From Plotosus lineatus (Eukaryota; Chordata; Actinopteri; Siluriformes; Plotosidae): DNA of 64,000 bases. Under the pieces are notes generated by a model. It was not told the DNA's origin and did not search any database. It saw nothing but the letters and a program-made list of their open reading frames with translations. Shown here piece after piece: positions 32,050-42,529 of the stretch. The stretch lies in assembly GCA_024760905.1 (NCBI GenBank), contig CM045737.1:13948226-14012225 (forward strand), in the 5' to 3' direction. The stretch's first letter is position 1; every line of letters starts with the position of its first letter. The translations under genes were made by a program, and so were the position numbers.

Positions 32050-32366
32050 CACGAATCGCTTAATCCCAATCAGTGTTTCGGGGAAGCTAGCACCCATCCC
32101 AGCTGACTCTGTTTGAATGCACGGTACACCAGACCATTGCAGGGCCAACACTCAGACAACCATTCATATTCAGTGGTGATTTGCACAGCCAGTTAGCCTA
32201 CTGTGCGTGTTTTTGGACTGTGCGAGAAAACCAGAGTACCCTGAGGAAACCCACACAAGCACGGGAGAACATACAGACTCCACTCAAAAATACCCATGCT
32301 GGGAGTCGAACCCAGGCCTTCTTGCTACGAAGGGAATGGGATAACCACTACGCCACCGTTCCATCT
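32050..32366 (-). mobile_element. SINE E, inverted
   Basis: Plus strand has complements of a decayed L2-like tail (AATCGCTTAATCCCAATCAG), then CATTGCAGGGCCAACACTCA, GTGTTTTTGGACTGTGCGAG, GAGGAAACCCACACAAGCAC and the head complement GGCCTTCTTGCTACG ... CACTACGCCACCGT. Confidence 0.83.
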
Positions 32367-32638
32367 AGAAAATCTTTAAGAGGGAAAACTCCAAAATCTG
32401 AATACCAATATTAATATAAAACCAAACCATTCAAAATCATAATCAATGTTATCAAAATCAGAAAATTAGTGTAAATATTGAACCTTGGAAATAAATGCAA
32501 AGCAGCTATACAACAGTGTTGTGCTGAGCTACAATACTGTAACATTACAGAAAAAGATTAATGAAATTCACGTCACTATTCAATTAAAAGTAGATAAGGA
32601 GAAAAGTAGATAAGGAGACTTGGTGGTGGAATGAGGAA

Positions 32639-33301
32639 GTGCAGGAGTGTGTACAAAGGAAGAGGTTAGCTAAGAAGAAGTGGGACATTGAGAGGACCGA
32701 AGAGAGTAAACAGGAGTACAGGGAGACACAGCGTAAGGCGAAAGTAGCAGTGGCTAAGGCCAAACAGGGGGCGTATGATGACTTGTATGATAGGTTGGAT
32801 AGTAAAGAGGGAGAAAATGATCTATACAGGTTGGTACAGCAGAGAAATAGAGATGGGAAGGACGTGCAGCAAGTTAGATTGATAAAGGACAGAGAGGGAA
32901 ATGTATTGACTGATGACAGAAGTGTGCTGGGAAGATGGAAAGAGTATTTTGAAGAGCTGATGAATGAGGAAAATGAGAGAGAGAAAAGAGTAGAAGAGGT
33001 GACCATTGAGGAGCAGGATGTAGCAAAGATCAGCAAGGGTGAAGTGAGAAGGGCATTGAAGAGGATGAAGAATGGAAAGGCAGTTGGTCCTGATGATATA
33101 CCTGTGGAGGTATGGAAGTGTCTAGGAGAGGTAGCAGTAGATTTTCTGACAAGAACATTCAACAAGGTACAAGAGAGTGAGCAGATGCCGGAGGAGTGGA
33201 GGAGAAGTGTGCTGGTGCTCATTTTTAAGAACAAGGGAGATGTGCAGAGTTGCAGCAACTACAGAGGGATAAAGTTGATGAGCCATACGATGAAGTTATG
33301 A
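32639..33301 (+). pseudogene. RTE linker and N-terminal RT segment
   Basis: A 220-codon frame (QECVQRKRLAKKKWDIERTE ... SVLGRWKEYFEELMNEENE ... FKNKGDVQSCSNYRGIKLMS). It includes the basic linker and the first conserved RT blocks (KNGKAVGPDDIPVEVWK). It stops at TGA 33299-33301, where other copies read TGG (Trp) in the same place. No start codon of its own is expected, because in the intact element this is internal to a longer polyprotein. Confidence 0.85.
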
Positions 33302-33363
33302 GAAAGAATAGTGGAAGCTAGACTAAGGGCAGAGGTCAGCATTTGTGAACAACAGTTTGGTTC

Positions 33364-34482
33364 ATGCCAAGAAAGAGCACTACAGATGCAATGTTTGCTT
33401 TGAGGATGTTAATAGAGAAGTACAGAGAAGGTCAGAGGGAGCTACATTGTGCCTTTGTGGATCTGGAAAAAGCATATGACAGGGTGCCAAGAGAAGAACT
33501 GTGGTATTGCATGAGGAAGTCTGGAGTGGCAGAGAAGTATGTTAGAGTGGTGCAGGACATGTATGAGAGATGTAAGACAGCGGTGAGGTGTGCTGTCGGT
33601 GTGACTGACGAATTCAAGGTGGTGGTGGGACTGCATCAAGGGTCAGCTCTGAGCCTCTTCTTGTTTGCTATGGTGATGGACAGGCTGACAGATGAGGTGA
33701 GACAAGAATCTCCATGGACTATGATGTTTGCAGATGACATCGTGATCTGTAGTGAGAGCAGAGAACAAGTGCAGGAAAATCTAGAGAGGTGGAGGTATGC
33801 CCTGGAAAGGAGAGGAATGAAGGTTAGCCTCAGAAAATCAGAATACATGTGTGTGAATGAGAAGGACCCAGGAGGAACGGTGATGTTACAGGGAGCAGAG
33901 ATAACGAAGGTGGAGGATTTTAAGTACTTAGGCACAACAATCCAGAGCAATGGAGAGTGTGGAAAAGAGGTGAAGAAGCGTGTGCAGGCAGGCTGGAATG
34001 GTTGGAGAAAAGTGTCCGGTGTGATGTGCGATAGGAGAGTGTCAGCAAGAATGAAGGGAAAAGTGTACAAGACGGTGGTGAGGCCAGCGATGTTGTATGG
34101 ATTAGAAACAGTGGCGCTGAGGAAAAGGCAGGAGGCAGAGCTGGAGGTAGCGGAGATGAAAATGTTGAGGTTCTCTCTGGGAGTAACGAGGATGGATAGG
34201 ATCAGAAATGAGTATATCAGAGGGACAGCTCACGTAAGATGTTTTGGAGACAAAGTCAGAGAGGCTAGATTGAGATGGTTTGGACATGTACAGAGGAGGG
34301 ATAGTGAGTATATTGGCAGTAGGATGCTGAGGTTGGAACTACCAGGCAGAAGGCCTCGAGGAAGACCAAAGAAGAGATTTTTGGATGTGGTGAAGGAAGA
34401 CATGAAGGTCGTTGGAGTCAGAAAAGAAGATGCGGAGGACAGGGTGAGGTGGAGGCGGATGATTTGCTGTGGCGACCCCTGA
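33364..34482 (+). pseudogene. RTE RT catalytic core to C-terminus
   Basis: A 372-codon frame from MPRKSTTDAMFALRMLIEKY through FVDLEKAYDRVPREELWY, GLHQGSALSLFLFAMVMD, the catalytic MFADDIVICSES near residue 123, FKYLGTTIQSNGE and the C-terminal RLRWFGHVQRRDSEY ... CCGDP. It is out of frame with the upstream segment because of a one-base loss near 33360 (GGTTCATGCC where other copies have GGTTTCATGCC). All visible catalytic residues are retained. Confidence 0.9.
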
Positions 34483-34796
34483 AGGGAGCAGCCGAAAGTA
34501 AAAGAAGAAGACTTCACTATTCAATTAATTAATTGATTCATTAATTTTAATTAAAAAAACAAACTGGGAAGTTAAAGATCTTGATCACAGATACACTATG
34601 AAGCTGTGCTGGTCGTGCATGGCTCCAAGAAACATATAAATTGGTACGCCATGCCTTTGGAAAACTTTCAATGACAATCGAGTTCTTTCATTTTACTTTT
34701 TTTAATCCATTTTTTCCCTTCTGTTCTTCTCCCTGCTGCATATACTTATACATATAAAAGACTCATAACAGGACTGGATGGCTTTCACTTCAAGCT

Positions 34797-34970
34797 TCCT
34801 TCTAGCAGACCATTTATAGCGTTGAATATGTATTTATTGATATTATATACACATACTCATGTACGTAAACGTCAGTGGGGGGGAGTCGATCCTACTTCGC
34901 GGAAATCAGCGGTTGCGGGGGAGTCTCAATCGCCATTAAGCACAGAAAGTGAGGGATCCCTCTATTTATC
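34797..34970 (+). mobile_element. MITE family C, right half
   Basis: Starts inside the element (TTTATAGCGTTGAATATGTA) and ends AAAGTGAGGGATCCCTC. The left half is missing here. A left half in opposite orientation lies at 35117-35476. Confidence 0.8.
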
Positions 34971-35042
34971 AAACACTCTTATCTAGAGTGACTTAGAGAA
35001 GTGCTTTAAAGTCACTATCAGTGAATACAAGTAGATACGAAG

Positions 35043-35116
35043 ATAGATGGATGGATGGATGGATGGATAGATAGATAGACAGACGGATGGACAGACAGAC
35101 GGATGGACGGATAGGT
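35043..35116. repeat. GATG/GATA/GACG simple repeat
   Basis: Degenerate tetranucleotide run between two inverted MITE halves. Confidence 0.85.
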
Positions 35117-35476
35117 CTTACTTATAATAACAATTAAGCGTTCAAAAATAATGCATAAGATGTAAATAAAATATAAATACACACACACATACAGACGTGC
35201 GCACATATGCGCATACAGATGCGTGCACACACACACTCAGAGTGCACATCATATAAAAATGTAAGTCGTTTTGTTGGTGGGCTTTGGGTTGTTTTTTGTT
35301 TTTGTTCGTTTTGGTTTTTTTTTGCATAATTGGCCTTGTTTTGTGGCATTTTTCTTAACTTTCCCCCTATTTTTCCTTAATTTCGTTATTTTTTTATTTT
35401 TCAATGAATATTTTTGAAAAACCCGCGATGCACTGCCACAGAAACTGAAGCGTGATGTAGCGAGGGATCATTGTAC
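35117..35476 (-). mobile_element. MITE family C, left half, inverted
   Basis: Plus strand: TTATAATAACAATTAAGCG, AATAATGCATAAGATGTAAA, GCATAATTGGCCTTGTTTTG and the terminus GTAGCGAGGGATCATTG. Together with 34797-34970 it makes up about one element, but with the two halves in opposite orientation. Confidence 0.82.
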
Positions 35477-35479
35477 TGT

Positions 35480-36220
35480 AAATGTAAACGTGAATTACTC
35501 TATTTACTTCATGCTACAGATTTATTGATGATCAAGGTAATTTCTAAATGTGTAAAATAGTCATGTAAGTGTTTCCTCCATTTTTAAGGAATTGCACACG
35601 GTTACAGTGTGTAAAAGACACAAGAAGAAGATACAGTACTATCAACAGCTCTGAAACAGGGTGGATGATTGTACCCGTACCTCCAAGCACTATTCACGGG
35701 TAGCATATAAAAGAATTGCTTTTTCTTCGCCAATCAGCACATTAATACATTTCCCAGCAGTGGCCTAAAAGGTTTTAGACTTATAAGACATGATTACCAT
35801 TTAACACATATTCAATTTGCCTTTCTCATTAGGGAAACTGCATGTAACTGCTTAATACATACTTTATTCTAATGAATTTTCACTTGAGAACAACTAAATA
35901 GGGAATGGATTCTGAGGATTATTTGAAGTTGTATATTTTATACACTTTCCACAAGTGATTAATTTATTTATTTCAAAAGCTCAAAGCACATTATACTGGT
36001 AATGTACACTGTATTAAGGTACCAAAACACAACAAATTGATATTTGATGAACTGGAATTTATTGTTCTGCTTGATTGCTCACATAGACCCTACCATAGTA
36101 TTATTTCTGTTCCTGTACATTTTGCATAGCCACAGAGAAGGCAATCACCATCCAGTTTTACACTTCTACAGCGATAATATATTTAAAAAAAAAAAGAATA
36201 TATATATATATATATATATA
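35480..36220. other. no recognised feature
   Basis: AT-rich, nothing supported. A short (TA)n lies at 36199-36224. Confidence 0.55.
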
Positions 36221-36221
36221 T

Positions 36222-36925
36222 ATAGAGTAGGCCCTCAATATTCGTTGGGGTTCTGTTCCGCCCAAAGAATGAAGATAATCTGTGAGTTCTGTACCCGGAA
36301 GTAAAACCCCATGTATCATATTACATACGCGAATGAGCAACCGGAAGTAAAATACAATGTATCTATTACATGCGCTAAAATATGACATTCTATAGACAGT
36401 ATACATATATATATGGGGCAGTGGTAGCCTAGTGGTATAGGGCGCTGGATCACTGATTCAAAGGTTGGGGGTTCGAGTCCCACTCTCCACAAGGTTGTCA
36501 CTGTCCCCCCCAGTGCAGCTAACTGGGTTATCAAAGGCGGGCCATGTCTCTCACTGTCTGTGGTGAGAGGCATGTAAAAGAACCATTGCTGACATTCGTA
36601 AAGAGTAGGCTGCAAAGCCGTCAGCGTGTTTCTGTCCCTTGCTAAAAAGGGTTGTGACAGGAAGGGCATCCGACGTAAAAACCTCTGCCAAAATCAAACT
36701 CTCGCTGTGGCGACTCCCGAGTAAAAGGGAAAAAGCCGAAAGGAAGACATATATATATATTCTATATATATATAATGTAGTAATGATTAAGAGTAACTTT
36801 TCAATTTTTACTGTTATATTTATTGATGATAAAATATAAACATTATACAGCAGATACTGTTGTAAAGCACTAGTATTAAAGTATTTTTCAATTATTATTC
36901 CAGTACAGTACCTACGTTGTGTGTG
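36222..36925 (+). mobile_element. pogo/Tigger-like fragment split by a SINE A
   Basis: AGTAGGCCCTCAATATTCG and GGTTCTGTTCCGCCCAAAG resemble the terminal region of pogo/Tigger elements. The right part (36759-36925) shares TAGTATTAAAGTATTTTTCA and ATTATTCCAGTACAGT with element D copies at 41220-41250 and 45590-45625. No coding remnant is visible. Confidence 0.5.
36415..36746 (+). mobile_element. SINE A, RTE-tailed subfamily, full length
   Basis: Head GCAGTGGTAGCCTAGTGGTA with A box, exact B box GGTTCGAGTCC, SINE A body, then TTGCTAAAAAGGGTTGTGAC and the RTE-type tail ending AGCCGAAAGGAAG. Flanking ACATATATATAT at 36403-36414 and 36747-36758 is consistent with a duplication but is low-complexity. 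Confidence 0.9.
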
Positions 36926-37201
36926 TATGGGTGTTGTAGCAGTTACCCGTTAAAAGCTCATTCCGTTTGGCGTAGGGTACGGGCGCCTGGGGCTACTTCC
37001 GACAGTGGGAGAGACCATCGTGTCGGGCAGCCCCCAGCCAGTAAGGTGCTGTCCCGCCACAGCTCGCCTGCCTTGCTGGGTGCGTAGGGCTTAGGGACTG
37101 ACCATCCCGACAAGCAAGCTGTAAATTCTGCACCAGGCAGACAAAAACAGATAAATACGAAGACACCAGCCCCTCGAATAGCAAGCTGGAACGTATGGAC
37201 T

Positions 37202-38011
37202 ATGTGTCCTGGACTGACAAGTGATCTCCAGCAAATTGACGATGCCCGCAAGACTGCAGTCATCGACCATGAACTGACACGTCTGAATATCGACATTGCT
37301 TGTCTACAGGAAACACACATGGGTGACAGTGGTACTATCAAAGAGGCCAACTACACCTTCTACTGGCAGGGCCTGCCACAAGATGACCCAAGACTGCATG
37401 GTGTAGTTTTCGCTGTGAAGAACTCGGTGACTATGGCTATTGAACCTTCTACCAGTGGCTCAGAGAGAATCCTCGCTTTACGCCTCTCTACAACTGCAGG
37501 CTTTGTAACCCTCCTCAGCATCTATGCACCAACACTCAGTTCCACCCCAGAGGCCAAGAGCCAGTTTTACGAGGCTCTGGATGATGCAATTTCCAGGATC
37601 CCCAGCACTGAAGGACTTTACCTACTAGGAGACTTCAATGCTAGAGTGGGCGCCGACTGTGACACCTGGCCTTCCTGCCTTGGTCACCATGGCATAGGCA
37701 GGATGAATGAGAATGGACAGAGGTTGTTGGAACTGTGCTGCCATCATGGCCTGTGTGTAACAAATACATACTTCAAGTGCAAAGACCGTCACAAAATATC
37801 CTGGAGACACCCCAGATCTTGCCACTGGCACCAACTAGACCTTATCCTCACCAGGCGCACGGATCTGAGCAGCATTCTCCACACTAGAAGTTTCCATAGC
37901 GTAGACTGCGACACAGACCACACCCTCGTTGGAAGCAGGATAAGGCTGACAACAAAGAGGATCCATCACTCCCAAACTAAAGGCCTCCCACGCATCAACA
38001 CCTGCTCCTAA
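37202..38011 (+). pseudogene. LINE G endonuclease domain
   Basis: A frame of about 269 codons ending at a TAA near 38009. Motifs of the exonuclease-endonuclease-phosphatase fold in order: IACLQETHMGDSG (catalytic Glu), LLSIYAPTLSS, YLLGDFNARVGADCD (GDFNA) and VDCDTDHTLVGSRI (terminal DH pair). The family nicks target DNA to prime reverse transcription. Catalytic motifs look complete; the stop separates it from the downstream RT. Confidence 0.88.
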
Positions 38012-38059
38012 AGGGATCCCCAGCGAATCCAACTGTTTCACGACACAGTCAAGCAGAAG

Positions 38060-38692
38060 TTGGCTTTGCAGACTCCTGGCAAAGACATCAACAGCAAGTG
38101 GAGCTTCCTGAGAGATACTATCTACACAACAGCCCTCACCGCATTTGGGAAAAAGGAGCGTCGGCGTGTAGACTGGTATGAGGCTCACTGGGAGGAGATG
38201 CAGCCTGTGACAGAAGCCAAGAGGAAAGCCCTTCTAGCATACAAGCAAAACCCCAGCACCAGTACTCGGGACACCCTCAAAGCTGCACGAAACAAGGCCC
38301 AGCAGACAGCCCGCCGCTGTGCAAATGACTTCTGGCTGAACCTCTGCAGCAAGATCCAGATGGCAGCTGACACTGGCAATGCAATGGTCATGTACAATGG
38401 CATCAAGACAGCTAATGTCTTGACCACAATTAAGACTGCACCCCTCAAGACCAAGACCGGGGAGGTGATCACGGATCAAGGCAAGCAGCTTGAACGCTGG
38501 GTGGAACATTACCTGGAGCTGTATGCAACCAACAATGTGGTGACCGATGCAGCATTAAATGCCCTGCCAAACTTACCTGTCATGGAGGATCTGGCTTACC
38601 TGCCTTCAGTGGACGAACTGGGCAAAGCCATTGATTGTCTGGCCTGTGGAAAAGCCCCTGGAAAGGATTGCATCCCCCCCCCGAAGTCTTGA
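38060..38692 (+). pseudogene. LINE G linker between endonuclease and RT
   Basis: A 210-codon frame, rich in K and R, with VDWYEAHWEEMQPVTEAKRK and the start of RT block 0 (LGKAIDCLACGKAPGKDCIP). It breaks at a C-run near 38672-38680. Confidence 0.8.
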
Positions 38693-39775
38693 AGAGTGGC
38701 AAGCCAGCACTCCTACATCACCTCCATGAGCTGCTGTGCTTATGCTGGAAGGAAGGGTTCATCCCCCAGGACATGCACGATGCAAACATTGTAACCCTCT
38801 ACAAAAACAAGGGCGACTGCAGTGACTGTAACAGCTACCGTGGCATCTCCCTCCTTAGCATCATAGGGAAAGTCTTTGCTCATGTTGTCCTTACTCGCCT
38901 CCAGATTCTTGCTTCCCATGTGTACCCAGAATCGCAGTGTGGTTTCAGGGCAGGCCGATCCACAGTCGATATGATCTTCTCACTTCGTCAACTGCAAGAG
39001 AAGTGTCGGGAGCAGTAGAAGCTCCTGTACATTGCCTTCATAGACCTGACTAAAGCATTCGACCTGGTCAGCAGAAGCGGACTCTTCAGCCTCCTGCAGA
39101 AGATTGGATGTCCTCAAAGGTTACTCCAAATTGTGACCTCCTTTCACGAGGACATGCACAGCACAGTCTGCTTCAATGGTGGGACTTCTGAAGCCTTCCC
39201 AGTGAGCAGTGCTGTGAAGCAAGGCTGCGTCCTAGCTCAGACACTCTGGGATATTCTTCTCGATGCTTCTTCAGTATGCCTTCTCTGACAGTGAGGAAGG
39301 GATCCATATCCACACCAGATCAGATGGAAAATTGTTTAACATAGCTCGACTGCGCGCTAAGACGAAGGTAAGGCAGGTCCTCATCTGTGAGATGCTGTTC
39401 GCGGATGATGCTGCACTGATGTCCCACACTGAGGCTGGTCTTCAAGAGCTAGTCAATCGCCTGTGCCATGCCTGTAATGAATTCGGACTGACCATCAGCC
39501 TAAAGAAGACAAACATCCTGGCCCAGGGCACAAACATAGTCCCAAACATCAACATAAATAACACGCAGCTTGAGGTCGTGGACTCCTTCACCTACCTGGG
39601 ATCCACTATCACCAACACTCTCTCTCTTGACACAGAGATCTCATGCAGAATCGGGAAAGCCGCTGCAGTGATGTCCAAACTGAACAAGCGTGTATGGAGT
39701 AACACCCAGCTAATGGAGAACACCAAGCTACGTGTCTACCAGTACTGTGTACAGCACACTCCTTTATGGCAGTGA
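38635..39775 (+). pseudogene. LINE G reverse transcriptase, broken
   Basis: Frames 38635-39018 and 39263-39775 plus an intervening stretch. Visible blocks: IVTLYKNKGDCSDCNSYRGI, QCGFRAGRSTVDMIFSLRQL, then after an in-frame TAG at 39016-39018 IAFIDLTKAFDLVSRSGL, and the catalytic EMLFADDAALMSHTE (FADD) followed by FTYLGSTITNTLSLD. A second frame break lies near 39250. It cannot encode an active enzyme as it stands. Confidence 0.87.
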
Positions 39776-40323
39776 GGCCTGGCCCACGTATGCTGGTCAG
39801 GAAAAGTGGCTCAACAGCATCCACCTCTGCTGTCTCAGGCATCTGCTCCATATAAAATGGCAAGACAAAGTAACCAACACCGAGGTGCTACAGCGTGCTG
39901 GCATGCCAAGTCTGCTCGCACTGCTTAGCCAGAGACGACTTAGGTGGTTGGGTCATGTACGGCGAATGGACGAGGGGCGCATCCCTAAAGACATGTTATA
40001 TGGAGAGCTGAGTGAGGGCTCCCGCCGCACAGGAAGACCACAGCTTCGGTACACGGACGTGTGCAAGCGGGACATGAAATTATCTGGCATTGACATCAAC
40101 ACCTGGGAAGGCACTGCTGAAACACCCCAGCTCTGGAAGACCACTGGGGGGGGTCAACAAAGCTGAAAGCAACAGAATAAACAAGCTAGCAGAGAAAAGA
40201 GCAAAGAGGAAAGAAAGGGCAGCCCCCATGGCACCTCAAAGCCCTTTTGTATGCAGTAATTGTTTAAGAAACTGTCACTCTAGGGTGAGCCTTTACAGTC
40301 ACTCCCGCAAATGCCTACCATAG
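39732..40323 (+). pseudogene. LINE G C-terminal region with zinc finger
   Basis: Frame 39732-40166 carries the post-RT part (TLLYGSEAWPTYAGQEK, LRWLGHVRRMDEGRIPKDML, GRPQLRYTDVCKRDMKLSGI). After a G-run frameshift near 40145, frame 40090-40323 ends in FVCSNCLRNCHSRVSLYSHS followed by RKCLP, a C-x2-C-x12-H-x3-C finger that may bind nucleic acid. The stop TAG is at 40321-40323. Confidence 0.82.
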
Positions 40324-40356
40324 CGCTACACCATCGTCTGTAATATGACCATATTA

Positions 40357-40738
40357 GAGCTAATATGCTATGGTAGCTCAATGATAGCCTCACCCCGGCT
40401 AACAATAAGCCCAGGCGGGAAGGGGCCAAATGACGACTCCGGCGCTTGGGATCACAGGGAATGAACGCCTTGTAGCCAGCTGGTGCAATCGCCTCATCGG
40501 GTGTACTTTCCTCGAGCCATGTTTCATAGAAACACAGCATGGGGCAGTCCTGTAGATTTCTCTGCACTGCAATCTGAGCGTGAAGCTCATCCATCTTGTT
40601 TTGCAGGGACTGAACATTTTCAAGCAGTATGACCGGAAGTGCTAACCTTCCACTTCTAACCAAGCACTGGAGACTCTGAGAACTCCAGCTGGGCTTATTG
40701 GGTGCAGCTAGCATTGAGCTACCATAGCATATTAGCTC
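40357..40738. repeat. 32-bp inverted repeat around an L2-like fragment
   Basis: Arms at 40357-40388 and 40707-40738 are inverted copies matching at 31 of 32 positions, with weaker pairing continuing inward (AATAAGCCCAG). The loop is about 318 bp and contains the endonuclease fragment of LINE H. Confidence 0.85.
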
Positions 40739-40930
40739 AGGATAGGAAGGTGCTAAACTTCAGGAGACTCCGAGCTCATAGCTGTAGTACGGTCGACTGG
40801 TCATAGACGAGCATAGTGCAAAACACGAACAAACAAAACAACAAATAAAACAAATTAAAATGAACAAAGAAACAATTTGACTTTGAGAACTCAGCAACGT
40901 CTCCCTCTAGGCAACGCCATCTTGGAGACA
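40400..40930 (-). mobile_element. LINE H, 5' leader and endonuclease start
   Basis: A minus-strand frame includes VILLENVQSLQNKMDELHAQ, LCFYETWLEESTPDEAI and APAGYKAF. This is the start of the endonuclease domain of L2/CR1-like LINEs (NxRSLxNKMDEL ... FTETWL pattern). Upstream on the minus strand is a leader with AAGATGGCGTTGCCTAGAGG. The copy is cut off soon after, near the inverted-repeat arm. Confidence 0.7.
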
Positions 40931-40974
40931 TCACTCCACGATGTCACTTCAAGTTCAATGTAAAAGGACATGAA

Positions 40975-41784
40975 GCGTAATAAAGTTTATCCTTTTGGTA
41001 TCGTTTGTTAAACATGCTATAGAACATAAAATCTCATGCACAAACATTCTAAACATTAACTTAGATACTGTACTGGAATGTCTGTCTTCCTTTCGGCTTT
41101 TTCCCTTTTACTCAGGAGTCGCCACAGCGAATCATCTGATTCGCACGTTTGATTTGGCAGAGGTTTTTACGTCGGATGCCCTTCCTGTCACAACCCTTTT
41201 AGCAAGGGACAGATACTGTACTGGAATAATAATTGAAAAAGACTTTGATACAACAGTTCAGAGGAAACTGTTGTTTCTTCAGGAGAGTCTTATTTCTTCA
41301 GAAGAGACATCCAGCATTTTCTATCGCTGACATAACTATAAGACATAACTGGTAATTAAAACACACAAAAAGAGGCTCATTGACAACTTCATCTCAACCA
41401 ATCAGTAGGAAGCAGGACTGCCATTGGCTGAATTTGAGTGATGTGTCATTTGCTTGGCAGTCCGTGAATATTCAAACCGTGAGTGCAAAACTGCAACGTG
41501 AGTGAGTGCAAAACACTCAACGTGACAGAAGTCATGGCATTAATCTGTGCATCCGAGTGTGCGTGGAAGAACTAGTGGTCCAAATCCACTTTCAGTCTGA
41601 CCACCATTCTTCAGAAAGAAGCCCATGTACCTGTTGGTGAGGAAATCACAGGTGGGTATCGAACTGACAGCTTTGTGTACATTCATGCCTGAGATTTCTC
41701 TAGGAACTCTGTTTTGAGGTGACCTCTCATAGGCATTAGCTAATGATTCTAAAAAAAAACCACAAATAGTCAAGGGCCTACTAT
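40975..41784 (-). mobile_element. pogo-like element D, inverted, with insertions
   Basis: Minus-strand relative of 45225 and 48522. The outer end AGTCAAGGGCCTACTA at 41768-41783 is the complement of the D terminus (CAGTAGGCCCTTGACT). The D body occupies 41220-41510, including complements of CTTCTGAAGAAATAAGACT and CACTCAA-like parts. A SINE A fragment lies at 41080-41210 and an unassigned ~240-bp block at about 41515-41755. Confidence 0.68.
41080..41210 (-). mobile_element. SINE A, RTE tail only, 5'-truncated
   Basis: Perfect 17-bp duplication AGATACTGTACTGGAAT (41063-41079, 41211-41227). Contains only TTGCTAAAAGGGTTGTGACA onward to AGCCGAAAGG on the minus strand, i.e. the RTE-type tail. 5' truncation with a full duplication indicates LINE-type target-primed integration. 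Confidence 0.92.
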
Positions 41785-41785
41785 A

Positions 41786-42235
41786 CAGGGATCCCTGACT
41801 TTCCACGGTTAATTGGGACCGGAATCCCCTCGTGACCACCGAATTCCTCGAAGTAGGATCAACCCCCCCTCGACTGATATACACATGTATATTTGTATAT
41901 AATATCAATAAATACATATCCAATGCTATAAATTATTATAATTAAAATTAAAAAATAATGCATAAGATCTAAATAAAATATAAATACACACACATACAGC
42001 TATGCACTCCCTCAGATGCGCACCTCCCAAAAATGTAAGTACATGGGAGGTTTTGGGTTGTTTTTTGTTTTGTGTTTGCTTAGGGTTATTTATTTATTTT
42101 TTTGCATAATTGGCCTTGTTTTAACGACATTTTCATTAACTTTTTCTCCTGTTTTTCCTTAATTTTTACATTTTTTAATTCGATGAATATTTAAAAAAAA
42201 ACGCGATGCACTGAAGCTGCATGAATTGAAGCGTG
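41786..42235 (-). mobile_element. MITE family C, inverted copy
   Basis: Starts CAGGGATCCCTGACTTTCC directly beside the outer end of element D, with TA between. Ends near GCATGAATTGAAGCGTG. Internal landmarks TAATGCATAAGATCTAAAT and GCATAATTGGCCTTGTTTTA. Confidence 0.85.
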
Positions 42236-42500
42236 CTACTTCATGATTCAGTTTCTGTGGCTTCATTGCATTGTTGTTTTTTCAAAAATATTTATCAAAA
42301 AAAAAAAAAAGTTAATTAAAGAAAAATAGTAAACAAGTTAAGGAAAATGACACAAAACAAGGACAATTATGCAAACCCCAGAATTTAAGAATTTAAGAAA
42401 CCCCAAACAAACAAAAACAAAACAAAAAAAAATCAACCCAACAAAACTACTTACATTTTTAAGTGAGGTGCATATCTGAATGTGCGCGTGCGCGTATGTA
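42228..42500 (+). mobile_element. MITE family C, left half, head to head
   Basis: Begins with the left-end sequence GCTACTTCATGATTCAGTTT and runs to ACTTACATTTTTAAGTGAGG, GCGTGCGCGTATGTATG, where it stops. It is oriented opposite to the copy immediately on its left. Confidence 0.8.
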
Positions 42501-42529
42501 TGACTCACATGGATTTTATGGTAGATGCC

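Larger units (their letters stand above)
32587..34514 (+). mobile_element. RTE LINE, best preserved RT, 5'-truncated
   Basis: Perfect 14-bp duplication TCACTATTCAATTA (32573-32586, 34515-34528). It runs from the linker after the endonuclease to the natural 3' end (GGCGACCCCTGAAGGGAGCA, AGCCGAAAGTAAAAGAAGAAG). Only two disabling changes are evident in the retained coding part. High similarity to the copy at 13645-14568 suggests both are young. Confidence 0.93.
36950..40345 (+). mobile_element. LINE G, near full length, decayed
   Basis: An apurinic-endonuclease-type non-LTR retrotransposon. Order: leader (from about 36950), endonuclease (37170-38011), linker (38060-38692), RT (about 38700-39770), C-terminal region (39732-40166) and zinc finger (40250-40317). 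Several stops and frameshifts separate these parts. It differs clearly from the RTE family in the window; clade is left open. Left end and any target duplication are not determined. Confidence 0.85.

Noticed and set aside
37202..38011. Host gene resembling craniofacial development protein 2
   Set aside because: That protein family is itself related to LINE endonucleases. Here the domain is followed by RT and a terminal finger, with stop codons, so it is a LINE.
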